A stretch of 64,000 nucleotides of DNA from Mytilus edulis. Its lineage: Eukaryota; Mollusca; Bivalvia; Mytilida; Mytilidae. The notes under the pieces were generated by a model. The model had not been told where the DNA came from and made no database searches. It saw only the letters and a program-made list of their open reading frames with translations. Both the position numbers and the translations under genes were made by a program. Positions within the stretch are counted from its first letter, which is position 1; the number at the start of each line of letters is the position of its first letter. Location of the stretch: assembly GCF_963676685.1 (NCBI RefSeq), contig NC_092356.1:40697601-40761600 (forward strand), given 5' to 3'. Positions 33,560 through 46,139 of the stretch are shown here, piece after piece.

Positions 33560-33810
33560 CTTCACAATATTTCTTGAGGCAATATTTTACATTTTTATCG
33601 AAAGATTATTGAACTTAACATTCGGATATATTGATGATGTTCTAACCATTAACAAACGAAACTTTTTTGATTGGGTTCCATAATATAACCTCCAGAACTA
33701 GAAATTCATGAAATTAAAGAACATAAATCGTATTTTGTAGACTTATAACTCGAATTTGACATGAGCGGCGGTTATATTAGTACTAAAAGTAATGACAAAT
33801 TAAAACATCA
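33560..33810 (+). pseudogene. Second RT remnant, opposite strand
   Basis: The frame at 33615-33665 reads LTFGYIDDVLTINKRNFFDW, with the YIDD catalytic box at 33627-33638. After frameshifts LEFDMSGGYISTK follows near 33740-33785. It is a different RT lineage from the neighbouring minus-strand copy, judged by residues after YIDD. Dead: several stops. Confidence 0.75.
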
Positions 33811-35271
33811 TAAATAAGGAAATTATGTACCAATTAAGGAATTGGACAAATTTTTTTTTCTATTTGTTTGATATGTTTGAGCTTTTGTTTTTATCTTTTA
33901 TCAATGTGCTTTCTGTTTTCAATTTCCTCGGAGTTTTTTTGTGGTTTTTATTTTTTGTTATTTTTTATTTATTTTTTTTACTGTATATAGATTGACAGCA
34001 AGACCTTTAGAAAGACATTTAGTAAATCATCATGGCGACCTAGCGATAAATCCTTTTTATAAGTTGTTTTATGGTAAGGTATCCAGTATGAAATATATGT
34101 TTATTTTCCATTTTGTATGTTAAGACCAAACCAAAGAAGGACATATTTTTGAGTTTTTATTGCCCTTAAAAACGTGTTTTGTTAATTCCATAACTTCTAC
34201 TTCTGTCGAGTGTTAGAAAACTTACATGCGCGATTGTCTACGAAGTTGGTGTTTTATGGTCAAACGAGAGTAAACTACTGTAGACGAAAATACAAAATAT
34301 AAAGCAAGGTATCTATGATGAGTTATTATTATTTTTCTATTGTGCTATGCCTTATTTTTTTATATAATAAATCAATTTATTTTGTATAGTACCACGACGA
34401 TGGTCATATAATACCCTACCATGACAATTATCATCTTTCTGGTTGCTGGTGGATTTCGTTTTACACATTTTAATTTCTAAATTAAATGCTCTGTATAATG
34501 TTGTTTGAGATTAAGTCCGGTTTTTTTTATTATTAGTTTGTTATTGTGTGGGCAGTTTCTCTGACATTTAAGTTGGCACATCCTTTTGGTATCTTTTTTT
34601 ATATCATTTTTGCTTGTACATTGTTGTAGACTGTATATTAATAGTCTTTTTTCACGTGATACAAAACGTACGCCTGACATACACAGCAATAATCCTGGTA
34701 TGTATGATGAGATAATTGATCTTTCTTAAACAACTTATTTTAAACTATTGCATTACTTCGTCATTGAAGCAAATGTTACAGCACCTTCATTCTAAGTAGA
34801 TGAAGAAATAATATAAACCTTTAATCAACTTAAATAAAGATTTATTTGATATTTAAAAGCGAAAAAAAGTGTTCGTATAGGGTTAGAAAACATGCCCGAC
34901 GCATAGTCCAGTTGTTCTTATACTTGTATAACAGCTGACCAAGAAAGTTACACTTGTGATAGCAAAGATCCCCTTCTTTTTTCTTATATTGTGACATCAC
35001 TGAACTAATTAATTAGACAGGTGCCATACGTTTACTCTTCAGGAGCATCCATGGTTTTGTTCAACGTCGTGTGATCAATTTCATGGATCTATTGTAGTCC
35101 AAATCTTTCAATCGTTTATTAACCCTGGTATTTCCTTTTCAAAATTAAAATTTTAAGGAGCAATAACTATGGCATGAAATTTGTTCACAGAATAATAAAT
35201 AAAAAAGAACTTTACCGTTTTATGTGATTACTTTTACAGATTAAAATAAGAAAGAAAACCACAACTAGGTT

Positions 35272-35595
35272 TTATGAACGAGTTCTAAATACTAAAATGT
35301 AATAGTCATTCATTTTGAAATAGAAATAATACAGATCGTTATAGCTTACATAGTAACCATATGATTTACCAACAACACATTGAAAATATTTCCCAAAAAA
35401 TATTTCTGATCTCTGTTTAATGTATTTTGCAACCGCCGATTGTTCACTATGTTGTTGAAAAGCCTCTCTTGCAAAACTCAATATCATGTGTTGTGTATTA
35501 TATCTCATATCAACTGCTAATATATCATATGAAACGGATCTTTTATGTTTTTCCTGTGGAAGTAGTCCTAAAATAGTTTTAAAAATAAAGGCCAT
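35272..35595 (-). CDS. Dynein light chain (LC8-type) family protein
   Basis: 107 codons in one exon. LC8-type light chains are dimeric hub proteins that bind dynein intermediate chain and many short linear motifs, in cytoplasm and axonemes. Residues 24-107 fit the family: a helical part (AVDMRYNTQHMILSFAREAF), then VAKYIKQRSEIFFGKYFQCV, then the core strand VGKSYGYYVSYNDLYYFYF and the end ILVFRTRS. The typical family form is WHCIVGRNFGSYVTHE..IYFYLGQVAILLFKSG, 89 residues. The Trp is Phe here (F71) and the N-terminus has about 20 extra residues. It is clearly diverged and intronless, so it is either a lineage-specific paralogue or a retrocopy. AATAAA on the minus strand at 35114-35119 could serve as polyadenylation signal. 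Confidence 0.82.
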   Translation of the reverse strand: MAFIFKTILGLLPQEKHKRSVSYDILAVDMRYNTQHMILSFAREAFQQHSEQSAVAKYIKQRSEIFFGKYFQCVVGKSYGYYVSYNDLYYFYFKMNDYYILVFRTRS

Positions 35596-35924
35596 AAGTC
35601 GTTGTGCTTGTTCATAATAATAATTATTTACTATAACTCTTTAAAAAAAAACCCGTCAAATTTCAATTAGCATTTACAACGATTTTGGAGATATAATAAG
35701 TCTATCACGTAAATATAAGTGTATAACGAGGCCATATGCAAATTAAATGCATGTAATTTTTTGTGTTGTTTAATAAATCATGGCTTCAAAGCATTAGTTA
35801 AAATTTACAATAAAATAAAAACAAAAAGAATAAGGTCATTAATGCCTGAAAACAAACCAAGAAGTTAGTTAAAGGAACATGTTGGATTAATTTTTACACA
35901 ATTAATATACGGTTTTGGTACTTA

Positions 35925-36365
35925 ACCTGCAACCAAGAGTTCCAAGTGGTTAAGTTATTATCTCTTTAAAAATTTTACAGCCATCTTCACGAGTTGGTAA
36001 TAATTAAAAATATTTATTTCAAAGACGACGACGGATATTCACATTAATCGTTACATGTACCACAAACTAGTGTCCTTTCCTTGAATGTGATATATCGAGT
36101 AAGACTTATTTGGGTTGTACTTACATGTGCATCATGATGGATGCCTCATTTGGAAAAGCATCTGATTTACCTTCTGGACCGCATGAGATCCCCCCAGTGT
36201 TTGTTGGGGTAAGTGTTAGTCAGTCTTTTGTTGTCTTTGCTGATTTTTAAACTGTTATTTGTCTTAGATCGTTTTTCCTTTTTGCCAGTGCATTGTAATT
36301 GTTTTCAACTGATGAGTTTGAATATCCGTTTGATGTATATTTCGTCCATCTCATGTTGAATTACC
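35925..36365 (+). pseudogene. Diverged RT-element 3' end
   Basis: Collinear with the 3' end of the RT copies at 44.9-45.3 and 61.2-61.6 kb. It has AACCAAGAGTTCCAAGTGGT, AATTTTACAGCCATCTTCAC, then the trailer with GAATGTGATATATCGA and a final TTTCGTCCATC. The coding part is destroyed. Confidence 0.72.
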
Positions 36366-38325
36366 TGCTAAATAAATCGTGTGTCTCAATTTTATGTTCA
36401 GTTCTTTTTTTTAATATAAGTTGTCGAATCATATAATTGACACTATATTTCTATGAAACTCGTTGAAGTTTGTTGACTTTTCCGTTCTATCTAAATTGTA
36501 TTTACCTTGAAGATATGCATGATATGTTCCTGTGATATTTAAAAAAGAAATCATACTTACTATTTCTATGGTGTGATTGGTTTGTAAAATTCCTTCTCAA
36601 AATCATTGATGTGTCGCCGATTTCATTTTTCAACGAATAAACGTAGAACATGCTGAAGGCTTTTAAAAGAAAGTAAATGAATTTGTGGTTGTGAACTGAT
36701 TTTCAACATCACAAATTATGCATAGCAGAAATTTAACAATTGAATATAAAATGTGCTTTTATGAACTCGATAAATCTAAAATGTTCATGTTAAGTTTATT
36801 TGAATTATATATATATATATATATAAATATATAATACGTTATTGAATATCTAAAAAGTAAATTTGTCTTGAAATTCGGGCGTCATTTTCACGAAATTGAT
36901 TCATTTATGTAGCTACTGTTACCTTTTTTAACAAAAAAGCCCTAATAGAACTTCAAATGCTCTAAAATGCATGCACAATCATTGAAGACATATCAGAGGT
37001 ATCAAAGTTAAGCATGAAGAGGACTATGAAAAAATCAATAACAAGACACAAAAATACAGGAACACAAAATTAAACGCAGTAGTTGTCATCATATTTCTCT
37101 TTAAGGTAGTACAGCAGATGATTACTGCGCACAAATGTAGTGTTGCACTCTCTTCCAGATCTTCTTGACAGTGTAATTTAACAACAAATTGAGTAAGTGC
37201 AATATGCTTTGTAAAGATTTTCTTTTATATGTTGTGCTTCAGTTTAAAAATCAATATCATTACTAAATTTCATTCCTAGTTCGGAAAGTTTGACAAATCG
37301 GTTTACAGAAAATGTATTGGTGCTTTCCCTCTTTTGACCAACTAATACAGCTTCCTTATACAAATTTAATTTCTTAAGTGGAAACCTTTTCAAACATATG
37401 CGTAAATATAAATATAAAATGGTTCTTAATTTTAGTGTCAATAGGGTTAAGAGCACCAATCGTTGATCACTTTACGTTTTGAAACTTCAAAGTAGTTTAA
37501 AGTGTATCAGTTAGTTTAGAAAATTCATTCATCATTAATTTTTTGGCTTATGAACATGTCGTAAAAAGTATGAAAAATATCAAAAATTTACACAAGTATT
37601 TTATGTTTTCTATGTACAGTATTTATTGCTCCTGCTTCCAGAACACACGAGTTCACAATGCGTGCACACTGCTTTGTTCATTATTGTGTCTAGATATTCG
37701 TTCTTTTGACTATAGGTGTAACCCACCAAATTATGGTACGTCACATCCGGTTGTATACGAGAAATAGGTCGAAAAAAAATTCCCTTGAATTTGACAGTTG
37801 TATGTAATTAATCCTACATTTTATTGCAGTAAAACATTTCTATATCATAAACATATATGTCTTGGGTATTTCAATGCACCATTATATTTTTATTTGGGAT
37901 TTCTATAGAATATTTTGTAAACTTGAGGTTACATGGTTACTAAACCTTGTAAACAGATTAAATAAGGGGAGAAATTTGATTGGTTAACTTCCAGTGATGG
38001 TTATTTTCTTATATGCAAGGAAATGTTAATTGAATTTTTTTCTATAGTACTGGACAGGATAAAATTTGACTCATGCCAAGTATTTCTTTATTTGAAACAA
38101 AGATAAATTCTGCACATTTTTTTTTTAAAAGTGCAAATTTAACAAAGACTCATAGCGGAAAATCAATGGTGGTATTACACCTATAGTTGTGATATTCTTT
38201 TACTTGTTTCTGTATTGCTTCATTTGTATCTTCTATAAAATCAGAAACTTATCAAATGTTGTGAACGTGGTCTCGAATGCGCAAATCGCTAAAACGTTAA
38301 TTAAATCAACGTCACCGCCGTTAAT
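36366..38325. other. Intergenic, no gene seen
   Basis: AT-rich sequence with an (AT)n run at about 36811-36830. Short ORFs lack recognisable features. Confidence 0.6.
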
Positions 38326-38329
38326 AACG

Positions 38330-38620
38330 CAATGCTGAGGGCTGTACCCCTATTTTTTGAAATTTTAGCCGATTACGTCTAGTTGTTTTTGTTCACACAT
38401 CGTTGTCAATATATCATACAATTGAGAGTTTTAGCTAGCTATAAAAACTTGTTGAAATCACTATTTTCTACATAAGAAAATGCCTGTACTAAGTCAGGAA
38501 AATGACAGTTGTTATCCTTTGGGTTTGAGCTTTTGATTTTGCAATTTGCTTAGGGACTTTCTGTTCGAATTTTCCTCGGAGTTCAGTATTTTTATTATTT
38601 TAGTTTTCACATTTTAACTT
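38330..38620 (+). repeat. Dispersed repeat B copy
   Basis: Well-kept copy with GTACCCCTATTTTTTGAAAT, ACATAAGAAAATGCCTGTAC and CCTCGGAGTTCAGTATTTT. Confidence 0.75.
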
Positions 38621-38740
38621 CTAACTAAAAGAAGAACAGACTCAACAGATTTGATTGATACCATATGCAATCAAGTCGAGAATTCTCGGGTCAAGCCACG
38701 TCAAATTCAAGATTTTGTTTCCATATTTTAAATTAACAGC

Positions 38741-39592
38741 CAATTCAGGGGCAGCAACCCAACAAGTTGCCTGGTTGGTCTGAAAATTTCAGGGCAGATA
38801 GATCTTGATCTAATGAACAGTTTTATCCATGTCAGATTTGCTCTAAATGTTTGGTTTAAGAGATATGAGCCAAAAACTGCATTTTAACCTATGTACTATT
38901 TTTAGCCATGTCGACCATCTTGGTTTGCGGGTGGGATCATTGGACACATGTTTTAAACTAGATACCCTAATGATGATTGTGGACAAGTTAGGTTCAATTT
39001 GTCTAATAGGTTGCAGAGGAGATCACTTTTCTAAAAGATTACATAAATTTACTAAAAATTGTAAAAAATTGATTTTAAAGGCCAATAACTCCTTCAGGGG
39101 TCAAGTGACCATTTTGGTCATATTGACTTATTTGTAGATCTTACTTTGTTGAACATTATTGCTGTTTACAGTTTATCTCTATCTATAATAATATTCAAGA
39201 TAATTGCAAAAAACGGCAATATTTCCTAAAAATTACCAATTCAGGGGCAGCAACACCATAACGGGTTGTCCCATTCATCTGAAAATTTCACGGCAGATAG
39301 ATCTTGACCTGATCAACAATTTAACTCTCATGTCAGACTTGCTCTTAATGATTTGGTTTCAGAGATATAAGCCAAAATCTACATTTTACCCCTATGTTGT
39401 ACTTTTAGCTATGGTTGCCATCTTGGTTGGTTGGCCAGGTCATTGGACACTCTCTTTTTAACTATATACCCCAATGATGATTGTGGCCAAGTTTGGTTAA
39501 ATTTGGCGCAGTAGTTTTAGAGGAAAAGATTTTTGTAAAAGTGAACGACGACAGACGACGAACGCCAAGTGATCACGTCAGGTGAGCTAAAA
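38741..39592 (+). repeat. Dispersed repeat with two diverged ~490-bp halves
   Basis: The segment beginning CAATTCAGGGGCAGCAAC occurs at about 38741 and again at about 39239, followed in both by GCAGATAGATCTTGA, CATTGGACAC and CCCTAATGATGATTGTGG-like blocks. It ends with a GACGACAGACGACGAACGCC tail typical of molluscan dispersed repeats. Its ORFs are accidental. Confidence 0.78.
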
Positions 39593-40849
39593 ATTATCCA
39601 TAGCAGCCAGTAGGAGATGGTTTTAGGTGATTTTTTTTTTTATTTTATTGCTATAAAAACCAAACTGACCACGCTTTTCTCCATTAAACAGAGGAAAACA
39701 ATTCCAATGTTACATTCTGTTTGAGATATACATTTCGTGATAAATTACTATGTATTTTATAATTATAAAGAGTAATAACAGACAAGCTAGTACACATTTT
39801 GTTGTTTTATTATCACTAAAACAATTTCTTTATAAATAAATACCCAGATATGATGATAAATTAAATTTTAGTGAATATTTAAATCAAACAAATATCCAAA
39901 TATTTTAAATGTTGTTCAATTCTCAGAAAGTTTATATAATGTGAAATTCCCAGACTACATGATCATAATCCATCAACCCAAGATATTCAAGAAACAAATT
40001 GGTATATACAACGTTTTCTTTAACACTGTACCTAGCATCAGTTGAGGCAATATAAACTCTAAGCCGGGAATGTCACATTATAAATCCTGTCTGACCAGTC
40101 TATGGAAGAAGCTTTTCTTATATCAACGAGCGATATTGTCTTATATCAACGAGTTGCATTGTGGGAAATTTCAGACGAATGTTAACCATTTGTACGAAGA
40201 AAGGCAGATTTCTCGGTATAAAGTAATGACTCTTTTCTTAAAACAGGGTGACATTTAACATGACATACGTCTAGTGTATAATTTTCATGAGTTATCTTAT
40301 GTAATAACAAGCAAGGTGTATTTAAACGAGAAAATTGAATTATTGAATAAATGAAACATAAATGCACGATTTATCATTTGTAGATGTACACATTCTATAA
40401 ATATCATGTAGCAAATTCAGTGGAATGCAATTGAGATGAATTCAATTGTTTGCTACGCCAAAATCACCTATAAGTCAACGATACTGCTATATTTTAAAAT
40501 ATCAATGCGATATTTGTCTTATATCATAGAGGTGATTTTTTAATATCAAAAATTTATGAATGCGATACTTTTCTAATATAACTGCTATAGTTTTCTAATA
40601 TAGAATTAATACGATGACACGTCACAATGCATGTCAAGAAAACTGCAAACATAATTCACAAACTTAGATCATGACCAGTTCAATGTTTTAGGATCAACAT
40701 CACTAAAATTTCGTAACTGTAACACAATTAACGCTTACTGCATGAACTTATAATTCCGAAAATGTTGCTTGACCCTATTGATAGTTGAAAGTGTTAACAA
40801 CCTGTTCAGTCTATTGTTTTCAATCACATGGTTTAACCAACTAACTAAC

Positions 40850-41165
40850 ATGTTTAACCCCGCCACATTATTTATGTATGTGCCTTTCACAAGTCAGGAG
40901 CCTGTAATTCAGTGGTTGTCGTTTGGTTATGTGTTACATATTTGATTTTCGTTCATTTTTCTTTTATATAATAAGGCCGTTATTTTCTCGTTTGAATTGT
41001 TTTACATTGTCTAATCGTGGCTTTTTATAGCTGACTATGCGGTATGGGCTTTGCTCATTGTTGAAGGCCGTACGGCGACCTATAATTGTTAATGTCTGCG
41101 TTATTTTGGTCTCTTGTGGACAGTTGTCTCATTGGCAATCTTACCACATCTTCTTTTTTATAATT
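40850..41165 (+). repeat. Dispersed repeat A copy inside the 3.8-kb element
   Basis: Long copy with CAGGAGCCTGTAATTCAGTG, TTGTTGAAGGCCGTACGGCG and the TTACCACATCTTCTTTTTTA end. Confidence 0.8.
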
Positions 41166-42059
41166 CTGTTTGAAGTGATGATGCAATGGCGGAATTTAAA
41201 AGCGGTTGCAAATACGTCTACCGACCTATTAGATTCTAATTTACTGGTCACACTGCTATAGTCTACCAAACTTGGTAATATCGAAATAGACAAAAAATTA
41301 TCATTACTTAAAAGAAACATTCATTCAAACAATCCAGTCCAATACAGCTCCAAATTACAATGAATATTCAAATGGTAAAATCAATAATCCAAAAAAATTA
41401 AAATGTACAAATGCTGATGTCCCGCTCTTTGAAGATACCAACTGAGTAGCCTCAGACTATAATTGGACAACTTCAGATACAACAAAAATCAAAAATCTTG
41501 TCAAACAGAAAATATACTTATTATTAACATAGCAAAAGATATTGAGAAGGAAGACAGTTCTTTTTGGATATCAAAGACTTTTCCCCGTTGGTAAATCGAT
41601 ATCTCTATGAACATAATCAGCTCGCCGCGTGGACGCTCTTTTACATCGCGATGACCGTGAGGGTATTCCGATGTATTGTTGCCACAGAGATTTGACTTTC
41701 GTTTTTGGCTAGTAACCGATCGTATAAATACGCGAACTTTTTTTAGTGCAAAATAACAATCCGTATCGCTTGTTATAAATTCATTTCTTCAATGAGTACT
41801 AAAAAAAATGTTTAGAACACAAATATATAAGATGTAAATGTCCTTTGACGTTAGAAATGTGTATATTCGTTCATTCGTTCATTGTGTATTAATTTACGTT
41901 TTTTGATTGAGTTAAGTCTGCCAATTGATAATTTATCGTGTGTTTTTCTATGTTATAATGTTATGCTATTGTTTCAGAAAAAGGGAGAAGGTTTGGATCC
42001 ATTAAAACGTTTAATCCCGCTGCAAATGTTTGCACCTGTCCAAAGTCAGGAATCTGATG

Positions 42060-42625
42060 TACAGTAGTTGTCGTTTGTTTATGTAATATATACGTGTAAA
42101 CTGTTTCTCGTTTCTCGTTTATTTATATAGATTAGACCGTTGGTTTTCCCGTTTTAATGGTTTTACACTAGTAATTTTGGGGCCCTTTATATCTTGTTGT
42201 TCGGTGTGAGCCAAGGCTACGTGTTGAAGGCCGTACATTGACCTATAATCATGGTTTACTTTTTTTTTAAATTGTTATTTGGATGGAGAGTTGTCTCATT
42301 GGCACTCACACCACATCGTTCTATATCTATCTATCTTTTCTATATTCATAAATTTAGATTGTTCAGTTGGAGGACTGGAAAGCAGTTATTTATAAGGAGA
42401 AATTTTAAAGATTTATAGATATAAGAAGATGGTGCACGAGTTCGAATGAGACAACTTTCCATCAAAGTAATAATTTGTTTAAAGTAAACCATTATAGATC
42501 AAAGTAGGTCCTTAAACACGGAGCCTTGGCTCACAGCGAACACCACGCTATATAGAAACAAGAACATTGCTAGTGTTAAACCATTCAAAACGGAAAACAA
42601 ACGGTCTAATTTAAAAAAAAAAAAG
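42060..42625. repeat. Inverted pair of repeat A copies
   Basis: A plus-oriented copy (42060-42340, with GTGTTGAAGGCCGTACATTG) and a minus-oriented copy (42425-42625, with GAGCCTTGGCTCACAGCGAA) face each other. They share AGACCGTT..CCGTTTTAATGGTTT and GTGAGCCAAGGCT blocks. They can fold back on each other. Confidence 0.72.
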
Positions 42626-42905
42626 AAAAAAAGGAGATTCAAAAGTACAGGTCAATCATTTTGATACTTAGCTATTTGATTATTTGATTACGGCATTGTT
42701 TATTAAACTCTTATTTGATTAGATTTGCTTCCAAAACCAATTGAGAAATTTGTAAGATGTTACCAAAAACAATTTGAATTTAAGCAATGGTCTTAAAACT
42801 GCCTATTTACATACAATACTACTAAGAAGTAAAATTTAAAAAAATACTGAACTCCGAGGAAAATTCAAATCAGAAAGTTCCTTATCAAATGGTATAATCA
42901 AATGA

Positions 42906-43335
42906 TTGATTGATTGATTGATTGTTGGTTGCTTAACGTCCAGTGGCAAATATTTCATGCATATTCAGGACGAGAACAAGTTCACAATAAATACAATAGG
43001 TAGGTTGTTGAAATAGAGGCCATCTAGGATAATGGTCGGGGAAATTTGAACTGCCACTGGAAAATGAGGGTATATTGGATAGGGACAGAAATTTTGCCTT
43101 GCAACAGGCCACCTGCGGACCCCTCAAAGAGTTGTTGCAAGGGTTCTTAACGTGCAAAGAGCGTGGCACTCTCTTTACACGAGGCATCGGATTTAACGTC
43201 CCCTTCTGACGGACGTGACTGCGAACTTGATACATCCCGCACAGCCAAACGGACGCCCCACTTCAGCAAGCGTTTTACTGCCGGTCGGGAGAAGACCAAG
43301 TGACCATATTTCTATACCCCAGTCACCCTTGGGCT
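42906..43335 (-). mobile_element. SINE-like retroposon with 11-bp target duplication
   Basis: A 430-bp insertion splits a minus-strand repeat B copy. It is flanked by TAATCAAATGA (42895-42905 and 43336-43346). Read on the minus strand it ends in a (TCAA)n tail, as many SINEs do. Internal blocks GGGGACGTTAAATCCGATGC and CTTTGCACGTTAAGAACCCT are familiar from molluscan SINE-like repeats. Clear pol III boxes were not identified. ORFs on it are accidental. Confidence 0.85.
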
Positions 43336-44514
43336 TAATCAAATGATAAAACACACCAAACGAATGGATAACAACTGTCATCTTTCTGACTCGGTACTGG
43401 CATTTTCAAATTTTGAAAATGGTGGATTGAACCTGGTTTTATAGCACTTCACCTCTCACGTGTATGATAGTCTCATCAAATTCTGTCATATTTACAACGA
43501 TGCGTGAACAAAACAGACATAATAGGTAAAATTGTCAAAATATGGGTACAAGAGTCTAATATTAATACTAATCGGTACTAATATTGATATAACAAAAACA
43601 CTGCTATGATATTTTAAAAGTATCGCATTGATATTTTAAAAGTATAGCATTGTTTATTTATGCATATAAGAAAAACACAGCACTTCAAATTTTACACTGA
43701 CATAAACTTAAGCTTCTAACTATCTCCTGCATGTATATTTAGACTCAATTGTTGTTTATATTTGAACAATAAGTTTTAAAATTAGTATTTTCTTAATTTT
43801 TCGTTGCCGAAAACAACATTTTCCGCATGGAATGTCTGCATATTTACAATTGATATTAGACAATATCGCTATGTGATATAAGAAAAGTTTTTATCGATAC
43901 GCTTCTTCCATAGACTGCTGACACCTGAATAAAATATAATATTTAATTCAAACAATTCTACAAATTTGAAAGTATTAACAATAATTCTAGTTATCAGCCC
44001 CAAGTATGAAAAGTTAAAGACTTCACAATACTAAGCAATTATTTAGAGCCAAACCATCCACCAATCAGACATTCACACAATGTATTTGGTGAACATCTAC
44101 TCAATGGGAAATATTAGTTCTGTTAATGAATTTAGCCCTAAGTGACTCAATTGTGTTACTTATATATGACAGGTTTCCTTATGGTGTCACTAGAATGATA
44201 ATTTTGCATGAAGTTGGTCAGTTTTTATTACAGAAAACTTAGCAAGTCTCCATATCATGAACCTTGGAATAATATCAGTAAATCTTAGATTTCTATGCGT
44301 GGTTCCAATATGATCTGCATCAGATAACAATTGACCGTATGCAGGTGCATATATACATGTTCATATGTTACACTTTGATTGGATAATCAAAATACAAAAT
44401 AAGGAATGAATTTGGGTTTGTTTTGTAGATTTTCTTATATCAATTCAATTTTATACTTTCCATTAAGATTTTTCAACCCAAAGTAGGTTAACAGATAGAT
44501 AAAACATTATTCAT

Positions 44515-45290
44515 TTGCATATGGTCAGTTTCTATGTTCATTCACTAAATAATTCAAAATTTGGTGACTATGTGGAACGCATCTATCCAATCGAGCTAGA
44601 GATAAAGGATACTACAGATACAGTTACGTCGGCCTCATATCTTGACTTACATCTAGAAATTGACAATGAGGGTCGGTTGAAAACAAAACTTTACGACAAA
44701 AGAGATGATTTCAGCTTTCCAATTGTGAACTTTCCATTTCTAAGTAGCAACATTCCAGCAGCACCTGCATACGGGGTATATATCTCCCAATTGATACGAT
44801 ATTCCCGTGCTTGCATTTCCTATCATGATTTTCTTGATAGAGGGTTGCTGCTCACAAGGAAGCTATTAAACCAAGAGTTCCAAATGGTGAAGTTGAAATC
44901 ATCCCTTCGTAAATTTTACGGGCGCCATCACGAGTTGGTTGACCGTTATGGAATAACCGTTTCACAAATGATATCGGATATGTTCCTTACATCGTAACTA
45001 CAATCCCCTTCCCTTTCATGAATGTGACCTACCGAATTAGACCATTTACCGGATTTGTTATCACATAAGCAACACGACGGGTGCCGCATGTGGAGCAGGA
45101 TCTGCTTACCCTTCCGGAGCACCTGAGATCACCCCTAGTTTTTTGGTGAGGTTCGTGTTGTTTATTCTTTAGTTTTCTATGTTGTGTCGTGTGTGCTGTT
45201 GTTTGTTTGTCTTTTTCATTTTTAGCCATGGCGTTTTAGATTTATGAGTTTGACTGTCCCTTTGGTATCTTTCGTCCCTCTTCTATCTGA
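44515..45290 (+). pseudogene. 5'-truncated RT element, intact C-terminal part and 3' trailer
   Basis: Open for 160 codons (44515-44997). It begins just after the RT catalytic box (SLNNSKFGDYVERIYPIELE) and carries the conserved SASYLDLHLEID, KTKLYDKRDDFSFPIVNFPF, AYGVYISQLIRYSRACISYH and LRKFYGRHHELVDRYGI blocks. The trailer runs to about 45290, ending near TTTCGTCCCTC. The 5' truncation is typical of target-primed reverse transcription. The open frame and high similarity to the 61-kb copy suggest a fairly recent insertion. Probably Penelope-like; tentative. Confidence 0.85.
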
Positions 45291-45299
45291 TGCAGCTCA

Positions 45300-46130
45300 T
45301 ATGAAAACAAAAATATAGAATAAAATAACAAACAGAGACAATCAATGAGATCATTTCAATTGTTGTTCAATGAATTCAAAGAGTCAACATGTTTCTGGAA
45401 TAAGCTTCCATGAAATTTTGACTGCCATAACTAGCTATGGATTATAATGGAATTATGAGTACACAATTTTAATTACTAAACTACATAATTTGATTTTAGC
45501 TTTGAAACTAAAAACTATAAAAATCTAGCAAAATGATTGAATGCTACTTCTAAAAAACTGGAGATCAAAAACAGTATGCAAGATTTGAGATTCAAAATAT
45601 ATACACTGCATTCAAATAGAAAATGTCAAAAAAAACATCAACTTCACACAGGGGAATTGCATATTGATCCCATCTGTGCTTGAGATTACATCTAGGTAAT
45701 GGGGCCACAACTGTAAAACAAAAACGCCAAAACATTTAAATCAGCCATTATCTTGTTTTGTTGAAAATCCTGCCAAAGTTATATATATACATTCTAGCTT
45801 TTGTTACACAGAATGTACTATTTCTGTATCACATGAATAGTTTTTTTTTCTATTTTTTTCTTAATAAGAATGAGATTAACAGATGACTTTTAAGAAAAAA
45901 ACTGCTAACACAGATATATATGTCGCGCCTGTAGAAAGAAATTTTAATTTAATGAACAACAACATTTTTTATTAGTTAATCTTTCACAAGTAGTTCCTAT
46001 CAAGCTGCCTTGAGCAGAAACAATTGTCGCACCGACCCTAAAGAAGATGCCACTGGAAAGGCAACATCTATATCTTGCATTCAACAACTTTCATTGTAGG
46101 CTACATTCATTAATCACAATCATATCACAG
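45300..46130. other. Intergenic, no gene seen
   Basis: AT-rich; no repeat family recognised. Confidence 0.5.
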
Positions 46131-46139
46131 AATCATATA

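Larger units (their letters stand above)
40096..43917. mobile_element. 3.8-kb inverted-repeat DNA element with CTGAC duplication
   Basis: The left end CAGTCTATGGAAGAAGC at 40096 and the right end, its reverse complement at about 43901-43917, are flanked by CTGAC on both sides (40091-40095 and 43918-43922). Both ends carry subterminal copies of CTTATATCA..GCGATATTGTC and GCGATATTTGTCTTATATCA-type motifs. No transposase ORF is present. The interior holds three repeat A copies, a repeat B copy and a SINE-like insertion. A solo left end of the same family is at 52622-52725. A 5-bp duplication is uncommon (Transib elements use 5 bp), so the superfamily is open. Confidence 0.78.

Noticed and set aside
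36318..36360. CTGATGAGTTTG motif as a hammerhead
   Set aside because: It is the end of an RT-element trailer; helix II and GAAA are missing.
38847..39461. ORFs of 96 and 85 residues
   Set aside because: Located in the two halves of a dispersed non-coding repeat, in different frames.
42933..43381. ORFs of 100 and 62 residues
   Set aside because: Lie within the SINE-like insertion and its flanks; no conservation expected.
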